Positions 27,601 to 40,375 of a DNA stretch of 64,000 nucleotides are shown in pieces. This DNA comes from Acanthornis magna. Taxonomy: Eukaryota; Chordata; Aves; Passeriformes; Acanthizidae. Below the pieces are notes generated by a model. The model was not told where the DNA came from. It did not search any database and saw nothing but the letters and a program-made list of their open reading frames with translations. The stretch is from positions 744,001 through 808,000 of the forward strand of contig JAWUZG010000139.1 of NCBI GenBank assembly GCA_036785705.1. Reading direction: 5' to 3'. A program made the translations under genes and the position numbers. Position 1 is the stretch's first letter. The number at the start of each line of letters is the position of its first letter.

Positions 27601-30600
27601 GCACGAGAAGTGGAGAGGTGACAGAGCTGACCCAAGGGATATTCCATACCATACAGCTCATGCTCGCTATATAAAGGTGGGGAAAGGAGGAGGAGGGCAG
27701 GACATTTGGAGCAATGCATTTGTCTTCCTGAGTCACTGAACACCTGCCTGCCACAGGAAGCAATGAATGTATTCCTTGTTTTGCTTTGCTTTTTGCAGCA
27801 TTTCTGCTTTTCCTATTATACTATTTTTTTCTCAACCCATGAGTTTTCTCATTTTTTCTCTTCTGATCCTCTCCCTCATCCTGCTGATGGGGAGGGACTG
27901 AGTGCCTGCCTGGGGCTTGGCTGCTGGCTGGGGCTAAACCATGAAAACAGAGCTGATTGGGAAGATACATTTTTCAAACATGGAGGAAACAAGAGTACTC
28001 AATTTTGACATAATTGGAGTTTCCGGTGCAGCCAAAGGTCTTTCAACTGCCTCAAAGCACTTCATAACCTGGAGGTGGGAAATAGAGCTGGGGCTTCAAA
28101 GACCAAACCATACACCTCTGCTGTGCTTGCTGCAACCAGTCCCATCTAACCCTACTGCTCTGTCTTTAACCACGGCAATTTCTCCACTAGTGGGCCTGAC
28201 CTCAGACCTTGAGGAAACATTAGGTTCTAATACAGGTGTGGGGGTGGAATTGTTAATGGTACAGAGTTTTGGTATCTGAAGACAGAGAAGTTCTTGTCTA
28301 GTCTATATGCTTCAGGCACAGGAGGATGCTACATGCAGCACGGATCACCCCAAAAGAGGTGACACTTTTTTTCAGCTCACTCTGAATGGATTAGAGCAAA
28401 CAGGTAACATTCAGACACACAGCTGCAGTAGAAACCCCTATCAGTATCTTGACATTCATCCAAGTAATGAGTTACGAGAGTTAAGGGTTCAGAGAAAGAT
28501 ATTATCGTCCCTTAATCACTGACCAAAACCAGCAGTTTATCGGAAAACTGATTCTCACAAACTTTGGCTTCCCACAAATAGCAAGAATACTTTTTTCTCT
28601 CCCTATTTCTCTCCAATACTACTTTTTCTTTTCCCCTCCAGCCCTTTCTGACCCCCTGACTGCCCCCCAACACACACACAAATTTTGTGTTCCTCTCTGT
28701 ACAGTTTTTTCTCCTAAGAAACATTTGATTACATCTTCTTTCATGTTCAGAGTTTTCCTTAAATTCTGCTTAGATTTTTTTGGCTCTTGCTTCTTGAAGT
28801 TGCCATTTCTGTGAATCATTAATTCAGAGATGTATGAACAATCTTACTTGATAGACTGTGTATTATGTTACCTCTCACTTTCCTCTGTTATCTTACATGT
28901 TATCAAATCAGACTTCAAATTATGTCACAGCTACTCTTTCTGAATGATTAATTTTTCACTGAGAGTCACACAGATGGGCAACTATTTTAAGGCTTGAATA
29001 CCTGCCAACAATTGTAATGGCATAAAGCTGATCTCAAAAGCCCACACAACCACAGAAAACACCAAAAAACAGAAGACAACTCTGAATGTAAACTATACCA
29101 ATTTTTATGGGTGGCAAAGTTTAAATGAAAATTTTCCACACTATTAACAAAGCCTTCAATCACTAAAAGCATGTACTTCTGTATATTCAAACACACAAAG
29201 GTGCACATTTTAAATCCCAAAGAATAACTAGAGAGAACCAAACCAACATATAGAATAACAATGTTTCATTTATTTATGTATTTTAAAACAAGCACACTAC
29301 TCATGGGAGGAATAGGATAACCATCCTTTAAGCTCCATGTATTTATCTATAAAAATGAATAAAATAGAAGCACCACTCTTGAAAAAAAAGTCACCTAGAG
29401 AAGTGGGAAGTGGGTCACTTTCCATGTCCTCTAGCCTGCAGAATGACCAGTGACTAATAAATCCTCTTTTAACTATCTGTTATACATCCACTGAAACTGG
29501 GACAAAAAATATGGAGTCCCTCATATAAGCGTCTGGAAAACCACCCCTGCATTGTGGCCCTCTCCTGTTGCTGGCATACATTGATTCTGCATACTGACAC
29601 TGCTCCTGCTGCAATGTAATCCCACTTACAGAATAGCCCAGGGAAGAACTGAGATCTAAAGAAATCACCAAACTTACTTCTACAGCCACCCTGAACAATA
29701 ACATACACATAACAATACACAGAAAAGAGTTTATCTAAGTGTACAGTCATATAGCACCAAGCCAAGTCTGTCACTCACCTAAATCATCTGCTGCCTTCCC
29801 CTCTTTCCCCCTAAAAGCCCTCCCAAATTTTTATCAATTTTCCAAAACTCTGAAACAAACCCCCAGACATTCTGAAAAATGCACATTGAGAATTAGGACT
29901 TATTGGTTTGCACAAGATGAAACAAAACAGTGATAAGAAGGATTACTCAATACAGCCATCTAAAGCACGCTTTCAACAGAAAGTGTTGCCATGAAGCGGT
30001 CCATGCTTCAAGGTGCACATGGAGAAGTCTTTCATATCCAGAAGAATCATTTGTAGAGAGACTCGAATATTTGGTTCCAAATCTATAAATAATTACAATT
30101 AATAATTAAATACATAGCCAGTCTTGTCTGAAAAGAAAATTCAGAAACTGTTACAAGCACTTCTTCAATGACATCGACTTTCTTAAGCATAGTACAGACT
30201 TCTCTCAACAGTGAAAAATGGAACATGTGATGTTTCAGAAGCAGACGAAGAAAAGGCTGGGTGCTAAACCACAAATTTCTAGGAGACTGCTCACTTCACC
30301 AGGACTTTGTTCAATACTCTAGCAGACAATACCAGCAAGCGCCAGCTCCATACAATACACACCAGTAGAATAAAAGAGAAAGAGAGTTCAGGCAAACTGT
30401 AAGAACAAACCCTGCCATTATTTGAGTAATTGCCTGATTTTATAATAATTTTGTTTCATGGGATTTTTTTTTCCACATGTGGTTCTCTTTCCTTTTCTCC
30501 ATTTCTTTTCTACAAATTTAGAGAATGGTCTAAATTGCAGACATTGTAGAATGTCTACTATAGAATTTTGAAGAAATCCTGACATTGATTTCAGGCATGT

Positions 30601-33600
30601 GAAATTGTGTGTTCATACATGGACACATAGCCAGGTCTTGAGATCTATAAAGATCCTCCTTGGCATGAGTGTCCTATTAACCAACTACAGTCCATGAGTA
30701 AATAGGAAAGGATTGAGAAAGTGAAGGGAACACACCAGAACGTGTCAGTCATTTATGATCAGCAAGGCAAACAATAGCATTACAGTGCTAAGTTTTAAAA
30801 TTCCATTTCAAGAAATTGTTTATGCTGTTGAAACAGAGCTGACTTCATAAACCACATACAGTTTTGATTCCAGAGCATGCAATAATTAAAGATATAGTTG
30901 GTAGCTGTTGCACAGATTTCCTGTTTTCAAGAGGAGTGAAGTTAATTAATCTCTGGCTTTCCAAAAGCATTAAAAACGAGAAACAGCCTTCTAGACTGCC
31001 ACCTTTTAGACTGATTTGGCCAGAATCGGTTTATTAAAGCAGCTTATCTATTTAACATCACGGGGACTACCAAGTGCATGTTCAGCTCTTCACAGATGAA
31101 GAGAACTGTTCCTCTAGCTCACGGCTGCTTCGCCCAAAACAGTCCCCAGACTTGAGTGGAAGTATTAACAGTAATAATCCATCAGCCAAAGGGAGGGAAG
31201 ACTGCACATCTCACAGACCCACGAGTTCCATGAATGACTACACAGCAGACAGCAAAATAAGCAGCAGTTAGCATAGAGACAGGGGGCATGAGAAAAAGCA
31301 ATGTACTACAGGGGAAATCAGGCACATGATGAAGAACTAAAAAAATTTCATCAGGAATTTAAGTGAACTCTTCTACTGCTCTCATTCAAATCAATGCTCT
31401 CTGAGCAGAACACCTATAACACTGCACTTGCCTTGCAACTAGGTGACTACTAATTACTACCTGGACTGAGAAAGATGCTCCACTGTTTTAATACTTGAAA
31501 GAGAACAGGGTTGGCAACCTCTGTGTAATTAGTTTCCTATCAAGAGAAAGGATTTCAGATGTAGGATGCCTGAGGAGGAGGGAGAGAGGACAGCCTCTCT
31601 GTATATACAGACACATTTTTGTTCATTCTTTTCTCTCTGGTGACCTCCCCTTTATCTTCCTGCACAAAGGCCCTCCATAATCTTGAAAATATAATCTCAA
31701 CCATCAAGACAAACAGAGCCCACCAATAATATGCGTATTCCACATTACCTTCACCACTTGCTCACAAGAAGGCTAAATTTTTGTGTGCAGTTCTGATCCA
31801 GAGTCAGCCCAGTGTAACATTGATGTTGGTGGTGCTACTCTGGTTACATTCTTATTATGTAAATTAAGGGGCCAAATTTTGCCTTAAAGAAGTACGAGAT
31901 ATGGTGCTCTTTCTGTAACACATGCTTTATTTGTGGCCTGCTATTTTTTTCCCATTTTATCTTCTTAAAAGAACAACAATCTTTCTTTCTCATAGGGTAG
32001 AATCTAGAAAGGTTTCCTTTTCATAGAGATTGAACTGTTTCCTATAAACATTGTTTCTATTACATCTATGTGATCTAAGATAATGGCTGTAATAGAAAAT
32101 ACAATGCAAAATAATGAGTGAGCTCATTTGAAATACAGGAGGCTTTGTCTTACTGGTAATAGCCAGAGGATGCCATAAAAGAAAACAATCCCTTAAAAAT
32201 GCCAGACCACAAAAGCAGTCGATAGACATAACGATAAGCACTGGCTAATCAATAGTGATAAGTCAGTGCAACTCAGCTGACAGATGCTTCTTCAACAACA
32301 GTTTGTCTAATTCCTACCTCACTAGCATAAACATATCAGGCCAATGCCTTAATAAGAAAGCTCTTCAGTAGATAACATGGCAGCAGAATGAAGATGGTAC
32401 CACACCACCCCCTTACCAATTACCTCGATCTCTTCTATATTTTGCAGAACAAGGCCTCCCCAGGGACACTGCTGACTACCAAAGCCTTATTTTTATATGA
32501 GGGTGGAGGACATAAGGAGAATCAACATTCCTTGTCAAAAGCAATTGAATGCTGCAGCACTCTGACATGCTTTCAGAGAATGCAGAAAAACATCAGCTAG
32601 CGAAGAAAGGGGACATCTGAATAACCACAGCCAATAAACCACAGCTAACCAGAGCTGTCTCTAATAAAGAGGTAAAGAAAAAATAAGGAAAAGTTATTTA
32701 CTAGACATTTGTTTTAAATGAAATGAAACAGCAAACACTCAGGTTGACCAATTTTTCAAGCATATTCATACACTTTCACAGCAGAAACTTATCTGTGTGT
32801 GTGTGCAGACTTAAACAATAAAAAAACTTTTTTAGCTACAACAGGCTGCAAGAATAAGTCTTACCTTTTACAAATGAGGTTGTTCCTCACTCCCATCCAT
32901 TTCCACATGATGCTGTGGGGGATCCTAGCTGCATCACTGTGACCAGGCCACCTGACTTTTTGGGCTCACTTTGGTTTCTCCTGCTCTCTCCACTCACAAA
33001 GGCTCTTTCACCACCAAGTGCTCTCTGGCCTGTTCTCATTTCTCTCTATACCCCTGAGCTTTTGCTTCCCAGTTTGCCAAGGATAAGGATGTCCACTGCT
33101 TATTTGTGAAATTTTCAAATCTGCACTTTCCTGTGCACATCAATGAGCAGCATTTAATTTTCTAGGGCTTCGCTGTTGCTGTGTCACACTGCACTCTCTG
33201 AACGATGGGATGGGCCACAAGTATCTACAGCTGTTCCACTTCTCCCAGGCTCCCTTCAAATAATATTTTTATTGCTTTTATTTCTTGTTTCTCATCTTTT
33301 AAGTGGATTCTAAGCTTCTAACACAAGAAAGCTGTTCTTAAAGCCTGCTCCCTTTAAAGTATCCAATCAAATTCAAAGTCTTGGGGCCAATTGCAAGCAG
33401 GGAGTTCAGCTTGTTGCTGATTTAAGATACTTAGCTCTATCACAAAACCAGGCAAGTTTAACACCTGCATAACTTCACTGCAAAAATAGAGAACACCTGT
33501 GATTTCTCAGACAGCTAATGATGTAGGAAGGAGATTGCTGCAGTTTTCATTTTAAAAAAAGTTAATCACTCATCTATTTTCAACCTGGATATTTGGGACA

Positions 33601-36600
33601 AACAAAGACAGGTTTTAGGCATAGAGGGCACCACCTATTCTCCAAAATAATGGCCATGGTCAACCCTCCTGCCATGGCCAAGCCTTCAGCATTGATGGAG
33701 AAGCCTGTCTGTGCCATACAGCCATGAGGGAGATAGTTCTTCAGCAAGTTTATGAGCAACATCAGCATCCCTTGCCCTCAGTGGGCAAGAAACGCTTATC
33801 CAATTTGCCTCCTCCCCCCTCTAAAGCAACAGCACAAAATAAGCACATGAAGCCCTTTCAAATAAAATAAAGTCCCTTAAAGTACACCTGCCTCTCCGGA
33901 AGAGTTGAAAGAGCAAATCGCATTAGTGAGGGTATCAGTTGCCTGAAGCAAGATTAGTCACAATTGAGAGCCACGAGAGATGCACTGTGCTTCTCAAACA
34001 ACCCTGGAGAGCAGCAGACATGGCACAGGCACAGCAGCTGACAGAAAACAGCACCTGGAGGTCAGCTGGGGCACTCAACACTCTCAAGTGGAGGTGGAAG
34101 TTTCGGCTCACACTGCAGCATCTGGCCCCTAAGGTGTTCCTCAAAGTTTTCAAGTGCTGCAACAAGAAGAAATTAAGAACCTCTGAAGTAAAAGAAGGCC
34201 TCTGAATAAGGCTGTCGTCCCTCACCTCCTACACAGCAGGAGGGCACTGTTAGAAATAGATCTTAATATCGATGAGCCTCTGTGTGTCTGGCTGCTCTGG
34301 TCACAGGAATTCAAATTTGTTTGATGTTTTAATGGCTTTGACAATGTAGCAACACTTCAGATATTGACCCCACTGTATAATCTCAACTGAACTCCTGAAC
34401 CATGCAAATATGAACACTAACACAACCAGAAGTTATTTTTTATTTTATAGCCACCACATTTTATTGCCACACCCTCCTAGACATCCTGTAAAATTAGACA
34501 CTGTGTAACAGAGGCCATGACATGATATTTCCTGGTCTCTCAATGCCTGCATGTATGCATATGCTGGGTGAAGTAGAGAGGGAGATAAGGGAATTCTTCA
34601 GATGCGTTATAAATTACACTTGAGTAACAAGGCAAGGATGAAAGTAAATTCTGCCAAAACTTAAACAGATGTGTATAGATACCATTTAAAATATTCTAGT
34701 GGTATTATCTTCCATATTTTAATACTCCCCCAGTTAACTGAGCAGATGACTCCTTTATCTCACAGTTGACAACTGAAGGTGCTTCATGAATGACAATTTT
34801 GAGAAAAAGATGAATTATAGCTGAAACAGTATCTGAAACAGTATGCCCCAATCCAAAAAATATTAGCTGACTTTTCACTGCTGGCAATTATAGTTTTAAG
34901 AGAGTTCTAAAATCAGTTCCTATAATTTCTTATTATAAGGGGGAAAACAAAATCAATCAAGAAGTGTTTATCCTGCTTTGCTTGTGGGGGTGGGGGGGAA
35001 TATTACACAGTGGTGTTGACTGGCTTGTAGTCAATTCGATATAACTTTACTATGGCAACAGTTGCATCACTTCATATCATGCAGTCTCAGATGAAAAAAT
35101 TAAACCAGCACCTCCTCCCTTCATTCTTTCACTTTGATCTTCCTTGAGGTGGACTTAAAAGGCTCTGCTTCCCAGATTTCCATGCCAGTGAGCCTCTGCT
35201 TATAAAATTTCTAACTGATTGAGCAGATTTTTCCTATTTACAAATTATCCAGTAAAAGCATTTTGCTCTGAAAGCTCCTTTGTGCTACATGGTACATCCA
35301 GCTCTTAGGGGGCTAATGCATGAAATGGATCACTGGGTTGAAAATAGAAATCACCGTTAAAAAGATGGGGTACCAGGAGAATTAGGCACAACATAATATT
35401 GTAACCACTGAGAATTCTCAACAGTAAAATAAAGCCTTATACTCCCAGCATTTTCATTAGTTTTCCAGTAGTGCTGGACGCAGTGTGAATTACAATGAGC
35501 AAGAAAGCAGTGGTTGCTCTCTTTAAAGAACATGCACTGTATAGGGGGAAGTCATTTCTTCAGATCATACTGGGCTGGTTATTGGTTTGTATATGCTGGT
35601 ATGCATTTCAGCACTTAGAAATTATATTTCTCTCCTTTACTAGATTCTGCATATATAGTCTGAAAAACAATATGTGTTTAGAAGCTCTCAGAATGAATCT
35701 CATTGTAAGGTAAATATTTGTTTAGAAGTATGAATAGTGATAGAAATCTGTAGAAAGAGCATTCTGCACCAAATCTTTCATTGAGAGAATGTTTTTTTAA
35801 GTCTGGACAGGATGTGCTGTGTTTTCATTAAAACAACTGCAGAAGATAACATTATGATGACTAAAAGCCAAAATGACAAAAATTGAGGTTGATATAAATT
35901 TCTACTACAGAATGTTGTTTTGCTAGTAGTTAGCTATTCATCAGAAGAAAAAAAGAAAAAGAAAAAAATTAACAAACAAACAACCAAAAAAAGCTGCAGG
36001 AATAAACTCATTTGGGCAAATAGAGCATGTATTTGATGTGGTTTAGTCCTGTCCCACTCCAAAGCAGTACTAAAAATACCAACATATTAAAATACCAACA
36101 ATTATATTGGAAAAGATGCCAACAAGCTTATGTGTACAGAACTACTAATTTCTCTGAAACCACTACTTATAAAGCTCTCTAAGAATTAAGCATATGATCT
36201 GTATTGAAAGGAAGGTATGAATTGATTCAGGCCTTAGCTCAAACCTTCCAAATACTTATTTGGGGAATCTATAAGTATGGGTTAAAAAAAACCCAAAGAT
36301 GTTCTCTCTGACCATCTGTTGAGCATAGATCTCTGTTTTCAGCTGCATGATAGTATCTGGAAGACCAAGCTCAGACCAACGTGCACAACCATGGAAAACC
36401 AGAGCTTCTCATTCTAGAGAGCCCAACCAACCTCGACAACATCGTACAGAGCCTGCAATATGCTCTGTATCACAACATGCTCCTCCACTGGGAGGACTCT
36501 GGTATGAATTCAGGGACATGTGCCACATGCAGAAGTTCGTAGCAAGGAAACTTTCTCAGAGCCTAACTTCATGCAAGTCCCTGCACCTCAGAAAGTCTGA

Positions 36601-36694
36601 AAAAGTGTTGAAAACCAGCTGCTTACCTCCTAAGCAATTACCCACCCTACATGGTATGGACAGTTCGCATCTTTTGCACACAGTGAATTCCAAT

Positions 36695-37045
36695 GCAATT
36701 CACAAAAACATTGAAGACGGCTGGAGAGAGCTTCTGCCCCTGCTCAGACAGGCTGCCTAGAGCAGGCTGCCCAGGACCGTGCCCCATCAGGTCTTGAGTA
36801 TCTCCACAGATGGAGACTTTACACAACCTTTTCCAGTAGCTGATCACCCTAAGAGAGAAAAAGCTTTTTCTTTTGTTCAGATGGAACTTCATGGGGTTTT
36901 TATTTCTGCCCATTGCCTCCTGTATCATCAGTGGGCACTGCTGAGAAGAGTATAGCTCCACCATTTTCATTCTCTCTAATTAGGTATTTATACACAGTGA
37001 TAAAATTGCCCCTGAGCCTTCCTGTCTCCAGGCTCAACACATAGC
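36695..37045 (-). mobile_element. CR1 LINE 3' region fragment (antisense)
   Basis: About 350 bp match the CR1 reverse-transcriptase C-terminus and 3' UTR approach in reverse, including the stretch that in sense reads GGCAATGGGCA and the CAGCCTGCTCTAGGCAGCC block. It lacks the octameric 3' end, so it is an internal fragment or has lost its terminus. ORFs at 36347-36760 (plus) and 36647-36970 (minus) fall on it and are not host genes. Confidence 0.88.
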
Positions 37046-38082
37046 TCTGTCAGCAGAACGTTTTTTGGATTGTTTTTTCAAATTTCAACATTACATCCTA
37101 CGTTCTCTCATTATCCACCTTCTTTTGATGTGGCATTGCCTTGCCCTCAGGAGAAGTCAGGTGTTTTTTTGTTTGCTTTTTAAGGAATGGTTTTTTAAAA
37201 ATTTGGGGGTTTTGCACTACTTAAAGGGAAAGACTTGTCTTTAAACAACTATGATAATGACAGAAGACTCTAAATCATGCAATTAACAAGTATTAAAGCT
37301 TTTTCCTTAACAAATAATCTGATATTGCTCTCTTGAGGATCGCTTCTTCTTTTTATCCCCCAAATGCAAACAGCAAGCTGTTTACAAAGTCATTAAGACT
37401 AAATATTTTCTGAAAAAAAAAAATAAATTTCAACAAGTAATAATCAGCTTTGGTGCTGTTTTCTGGGTTAGAGCACATACCTCTAGATACCAAAATTTTG
37501 TTGGACTTCAGTGGCAATGAAAGGTCTGGAATGCGATGTGTAGAGCATTTGCTCTATTTTCGGGGGGATAACCGATATCATGCAGCCCCTCTGCACAAGG
37601 GACAAGCAAGGATAGGTGAGGCAGGGAATGGACACCATATGCTCTATCATATCTGATACAAGTTACTCCCCTTACAGGATAGCAAAGGACAAGACCACCA
37701 GTTAAATCAATGGTGGCTTCAAATCACATCAGAGACTGAAATGTTATAATTTATGGCTTAAACGTCTTCATGAAGGACTTTTGCCTATTGTAGCAAAACT
37801 GTACAAAAGCTGCAGAGCAAACCACCAAAACCCTGAATGGAGCCCTGAACTGTGCGCTGATGGAGATAAGATAAAGTAAAAACTCCAGGCTGGGGGAAAA
37901 GAATACATTCACAGAGGGGTCAAGCTTAGCACCTTTGGGGTAGAGACCATAGCCCCAGGGCTATCAGCTGCCAGGCCAGCACAGACCCTGACACCAAAGG
38001 GTGGGGGGAAGAGAGGTTTTGGATGTGTGGTGAAAAAGCCTCTGGTCCAAGGCTGTGCAGACAGAGGAGCCCAACTGCCCTA
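37046..38082. other. Gene-free spacer
   Basis: AT-rich sequence with no recognisable exon or repeat family. Confidence 0.5.
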
Positions 38083-38236
38083 CTCTTCCTTCTTTCTTTC
38101 TTTTTCTTTCTTTCTCTCTCTTTCTCTCTCTCTTTCTTTCTTCTCTTTCTTCTTTTCTCTTTCTATCTTTCCCTCTTTCTTTCTCTCTTTCTTTCCTTCC
38201 TTCTTCCTTTCCTTCTTCCTTTCCTTCTTTCTCTTT
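38083..38236. repeat. Polypyrimidine (CTTT/CTCT) tract
   Basis: About 150 bp of almost pure C/T on the plus strand, mixing CTTT, CT and CCTT units. The F/S/L-rich plus-strand and K/R/E-rich minus-strand ORFs over it come from this composition. It lies about 2 kb past the last FBXO15 exon I can identify. Confidence 0.97.
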
Positions 38237-39402
38237 GCCTTTTTTACCGTTACATAAAATATATCGATTCTTTGGCAGCAACATCTAACCTCATTTGGTT
38301 TTAACCTTTTTTTTTTTTGCTATATTTCAAACCTTTCTGGGTTCAATCCATTTTATTCACAGAGATCTAGCTATCTTTGCTCTTCTGTGTTTAAACCCAT
38401 TCGTAACACATCATGACATAAAAATCATCACATCATCAGTAACAACTCACCCTATCATGAAATAAACCTCTGATGCAGTTCAATCACTGGGTTTACTACA
38501 TCAGATCTTTATTTCATGAGGAAGATTTGTGTGAATGAAGTCATTTTTCCGACGCAGATTGTCTGGACTGAACAAGGAGGACATGTCCCATCTGTGAGGT
38601 TTGTCCCACTTCCCAGAGCACTGGAAAGCCCAAGGCCGTTCCCTGCTAAGTTGACAGCAGGTTTCTGGCTTCTGAGGCCTTTTCTCACATGCATTCACTG
38701 ACATCTCTGGTGCTAAAAGCAGTCCACACTCCAGCCTTTTCCAGCACTGGCACTCCCCAACCAACCTATCCCAACAGTGATACTGCTGAGGAAACTCACG
38801 CAAACATTATAACTGTGAGACCTTCAGCTTCCTGCCAAAGGCAGTGATGGGTTTAAAACACTCCTGACAGGGAGTCAGGGGAGTGTTTCCCTGACAGCAA
38901 CAGGGAAAGGTTGAAAACCTTTGTTTTCCTAACAGATCTGGATAAAATCAGCCAAACTACAATAAAATAAGGACAGAGGAAGTACCCACAGCTGACATGC
39001 TAATAAAAATTCTCTTTGAGAATAAAGACTTCCAGCGTACACAAGAAAGCAATCCTGAAGTACAAGCAATCCACTGTACTTTAACTTCAGTTGCTCTCCA
39101 CACCTCAGAAAAACAATTTTAAGACCTTACCCTAGAACTCTCTGCATGGAAGTAAGACAGTGTCTTGGTACCACACAACTCCAGCAAACAGGCTAAGAAA
39201 GCATCACTTTTTCCTTGAAACACCTGAAGACCACAGGGCAGAAACACAACAGTGTCACAGCTGTCATGTTTCCAATGCACGTTTACAAGTTTCACTGTCC
39301 TGGAGCAAGGCATGTCAGGCGAGTAGAGCCACTCTGGATTTTTCAGGACAAGGATCCTAACATGCTTCATTCTGACAGAGAATCACAGCAGGCCTTTGTA
39401 AC
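38237..39402. other. Gene-free spacer downstream of known FBXO15 exons
   Basis: Nothing supportable is seen. A minus-strand ORF at 39119-39370 ends next to a GTAAGG that could be a donor, but its translation does not resemble the FBXO15 C-terminus. Confidence 0.45.
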
Positions 39403-39770
39403 TGTGTTGGGTTTGTGTGACCAGGTTTTGATACCAGAGGGGCTACAAGGACAGCTTCTGTGAGAAGCTGCCAGAAGCTTCCCCTATGTTGAACACTGCA
39501 AATGCCAGCTCCAAAAATCCACCATTGGCCAAGGCCAAGCCCATCAGCAACGGTGGTAGTGCCTCTGGGATACCAGATTTAAGAAGGGGGGTAAAAAACC
39601 TGCACAATTGCAGCCAGACAAAGGCGTAAGAACGAGAGAAACAGCCCTGCAGACGCTCGGGTCAGTGAAAAAAGAGGCACCGGAGTAGAGATTCCCCTGC
39701 ATCTCATGGTGAGGCTGGCTGTCCCCCTGCAGCCCATGGAGGTCTATGCTGGAGGTCTATCCATCTTAAA
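39403..39770 (+). mobile_element. LTR-like avian interspersed repeat
   Basis: Starts with TGTGTTGGGTTTGTGTGACC and continues through blocks such as GAGAAGCTGCCAGAAGCTTC and AATCAGC-like sequence to repeated CCCCTGCAGCCCATGGAGG units. I recognise this composite from many bird genomes and believe it to be an endogenous-retrovirus LTR with a repeated tail. The family name is not certain. The 3' part is truncated. Confidence 0.6.
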
Positions 39771-40229
39771 GTTCTTAAAGTTCACAGTAACTTCTACAAA
39801 TATATTTATATATTTAATCTGTCAGTGCACCCAAAGTATACTCGAGGAGAATTCTACTGAAACAAGCCTCCAAAACGTATGAGGACAAACTGTCTCTCCT
39901 TTATAAAATACAAGTGGAAGAAACATCAACCTGCACCAAAAGCTGTGCCACTGCATTATTAATGCTGCAGTGAAGCAAAAGAAAAGACCCTGACAATCTG
40001 CAAAATTTGTGTCCCAGGCCTGACACTGTCAATATGACAGAGCAGGCTGAGCACACCACACAAATTGCCATGCAGATATAAGGAAGCCACACAACAAACA
40101 GAGAGATCACTTACTCTTAAAATTCCAATTCAGTTTCTCCCCTTAAAACAGAGACACTGGATATAAGAAGGAAAGACACAGCAGCAGGGATCATTTCTAA
40201 AACAGACATTATTGTTCCATCAACTTTAC

Positions 40230-40375
40230 CTTTTCTGCAGAAGTGGCCATTGAATGTTCCACACAGGTACCTGCAGCTTCTGCCATGCAGATCCAGGTGC
40301 AGGCTGTAGTGATGGAGTCCACAGTCTGGGTCAGTATCATCCAGTAAAGGTCCATTAGGTGGAGGGGTAGATTGG
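40230..40375 (-). CDS. FBXO15: FBXO15 exon 8
   Basis: Acceptor TTTTTTTCAAG, donor GTAAAG, 146 bp, phase 2 to 1, residues 303-350. Encodes QSTPPPNGPLLDDTDPDCGL, then HHYSLHLDLHG and YLCGTFNGHF, matching the family's LDDSPEYGLHGYQLHVDLHS and YLCGTF. It is intact although it lies downstream of the exon 7 stop. This is the last exon I can assign. Confidence 0.95.

Larger units (their letters stand above)
8640..36690. other. Long gene-free AT-rich region
   Basis: Twenty-eight kilobases without a supportable exon on either strand. I looked for the missing C-terminal FBXO15 exons on the minus strand (codons for the family's GKPFWC-like and NHWFG-like stretches) and found none. The region holds scattered low-complexity DNA: TTA repeats at 18592-18610, a TATA/CACA-rich patch at 26836-26879, a short CA run near 28670. 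A possible ancient repeat lies near 10675. Two less repetitive blocks (about 22200-22520 and 30780-31060) look like candidate regulatory DNA. The longest ORF, 22979-23542, has no recognisable domain. Confidence 0.55.

Noticed and set aside
30661..30780. Minus-strand TFWCVPF as a possible FBXO15 C-terminal exon
   Set aside because: Only the FWC triplet fits; flanking residues do not match the family and a stop lies just upstream.
36347..36760. 137-codon plus ORF
   Set aside because: Its end lies on an antisense CR1 piece and the rest looks random.
39119..39370. 83-codon minus ORF ending near GTAAGG as FBXO15 exon 9
   Set aside because: No similarity to the family and phase does not fit exon 8.
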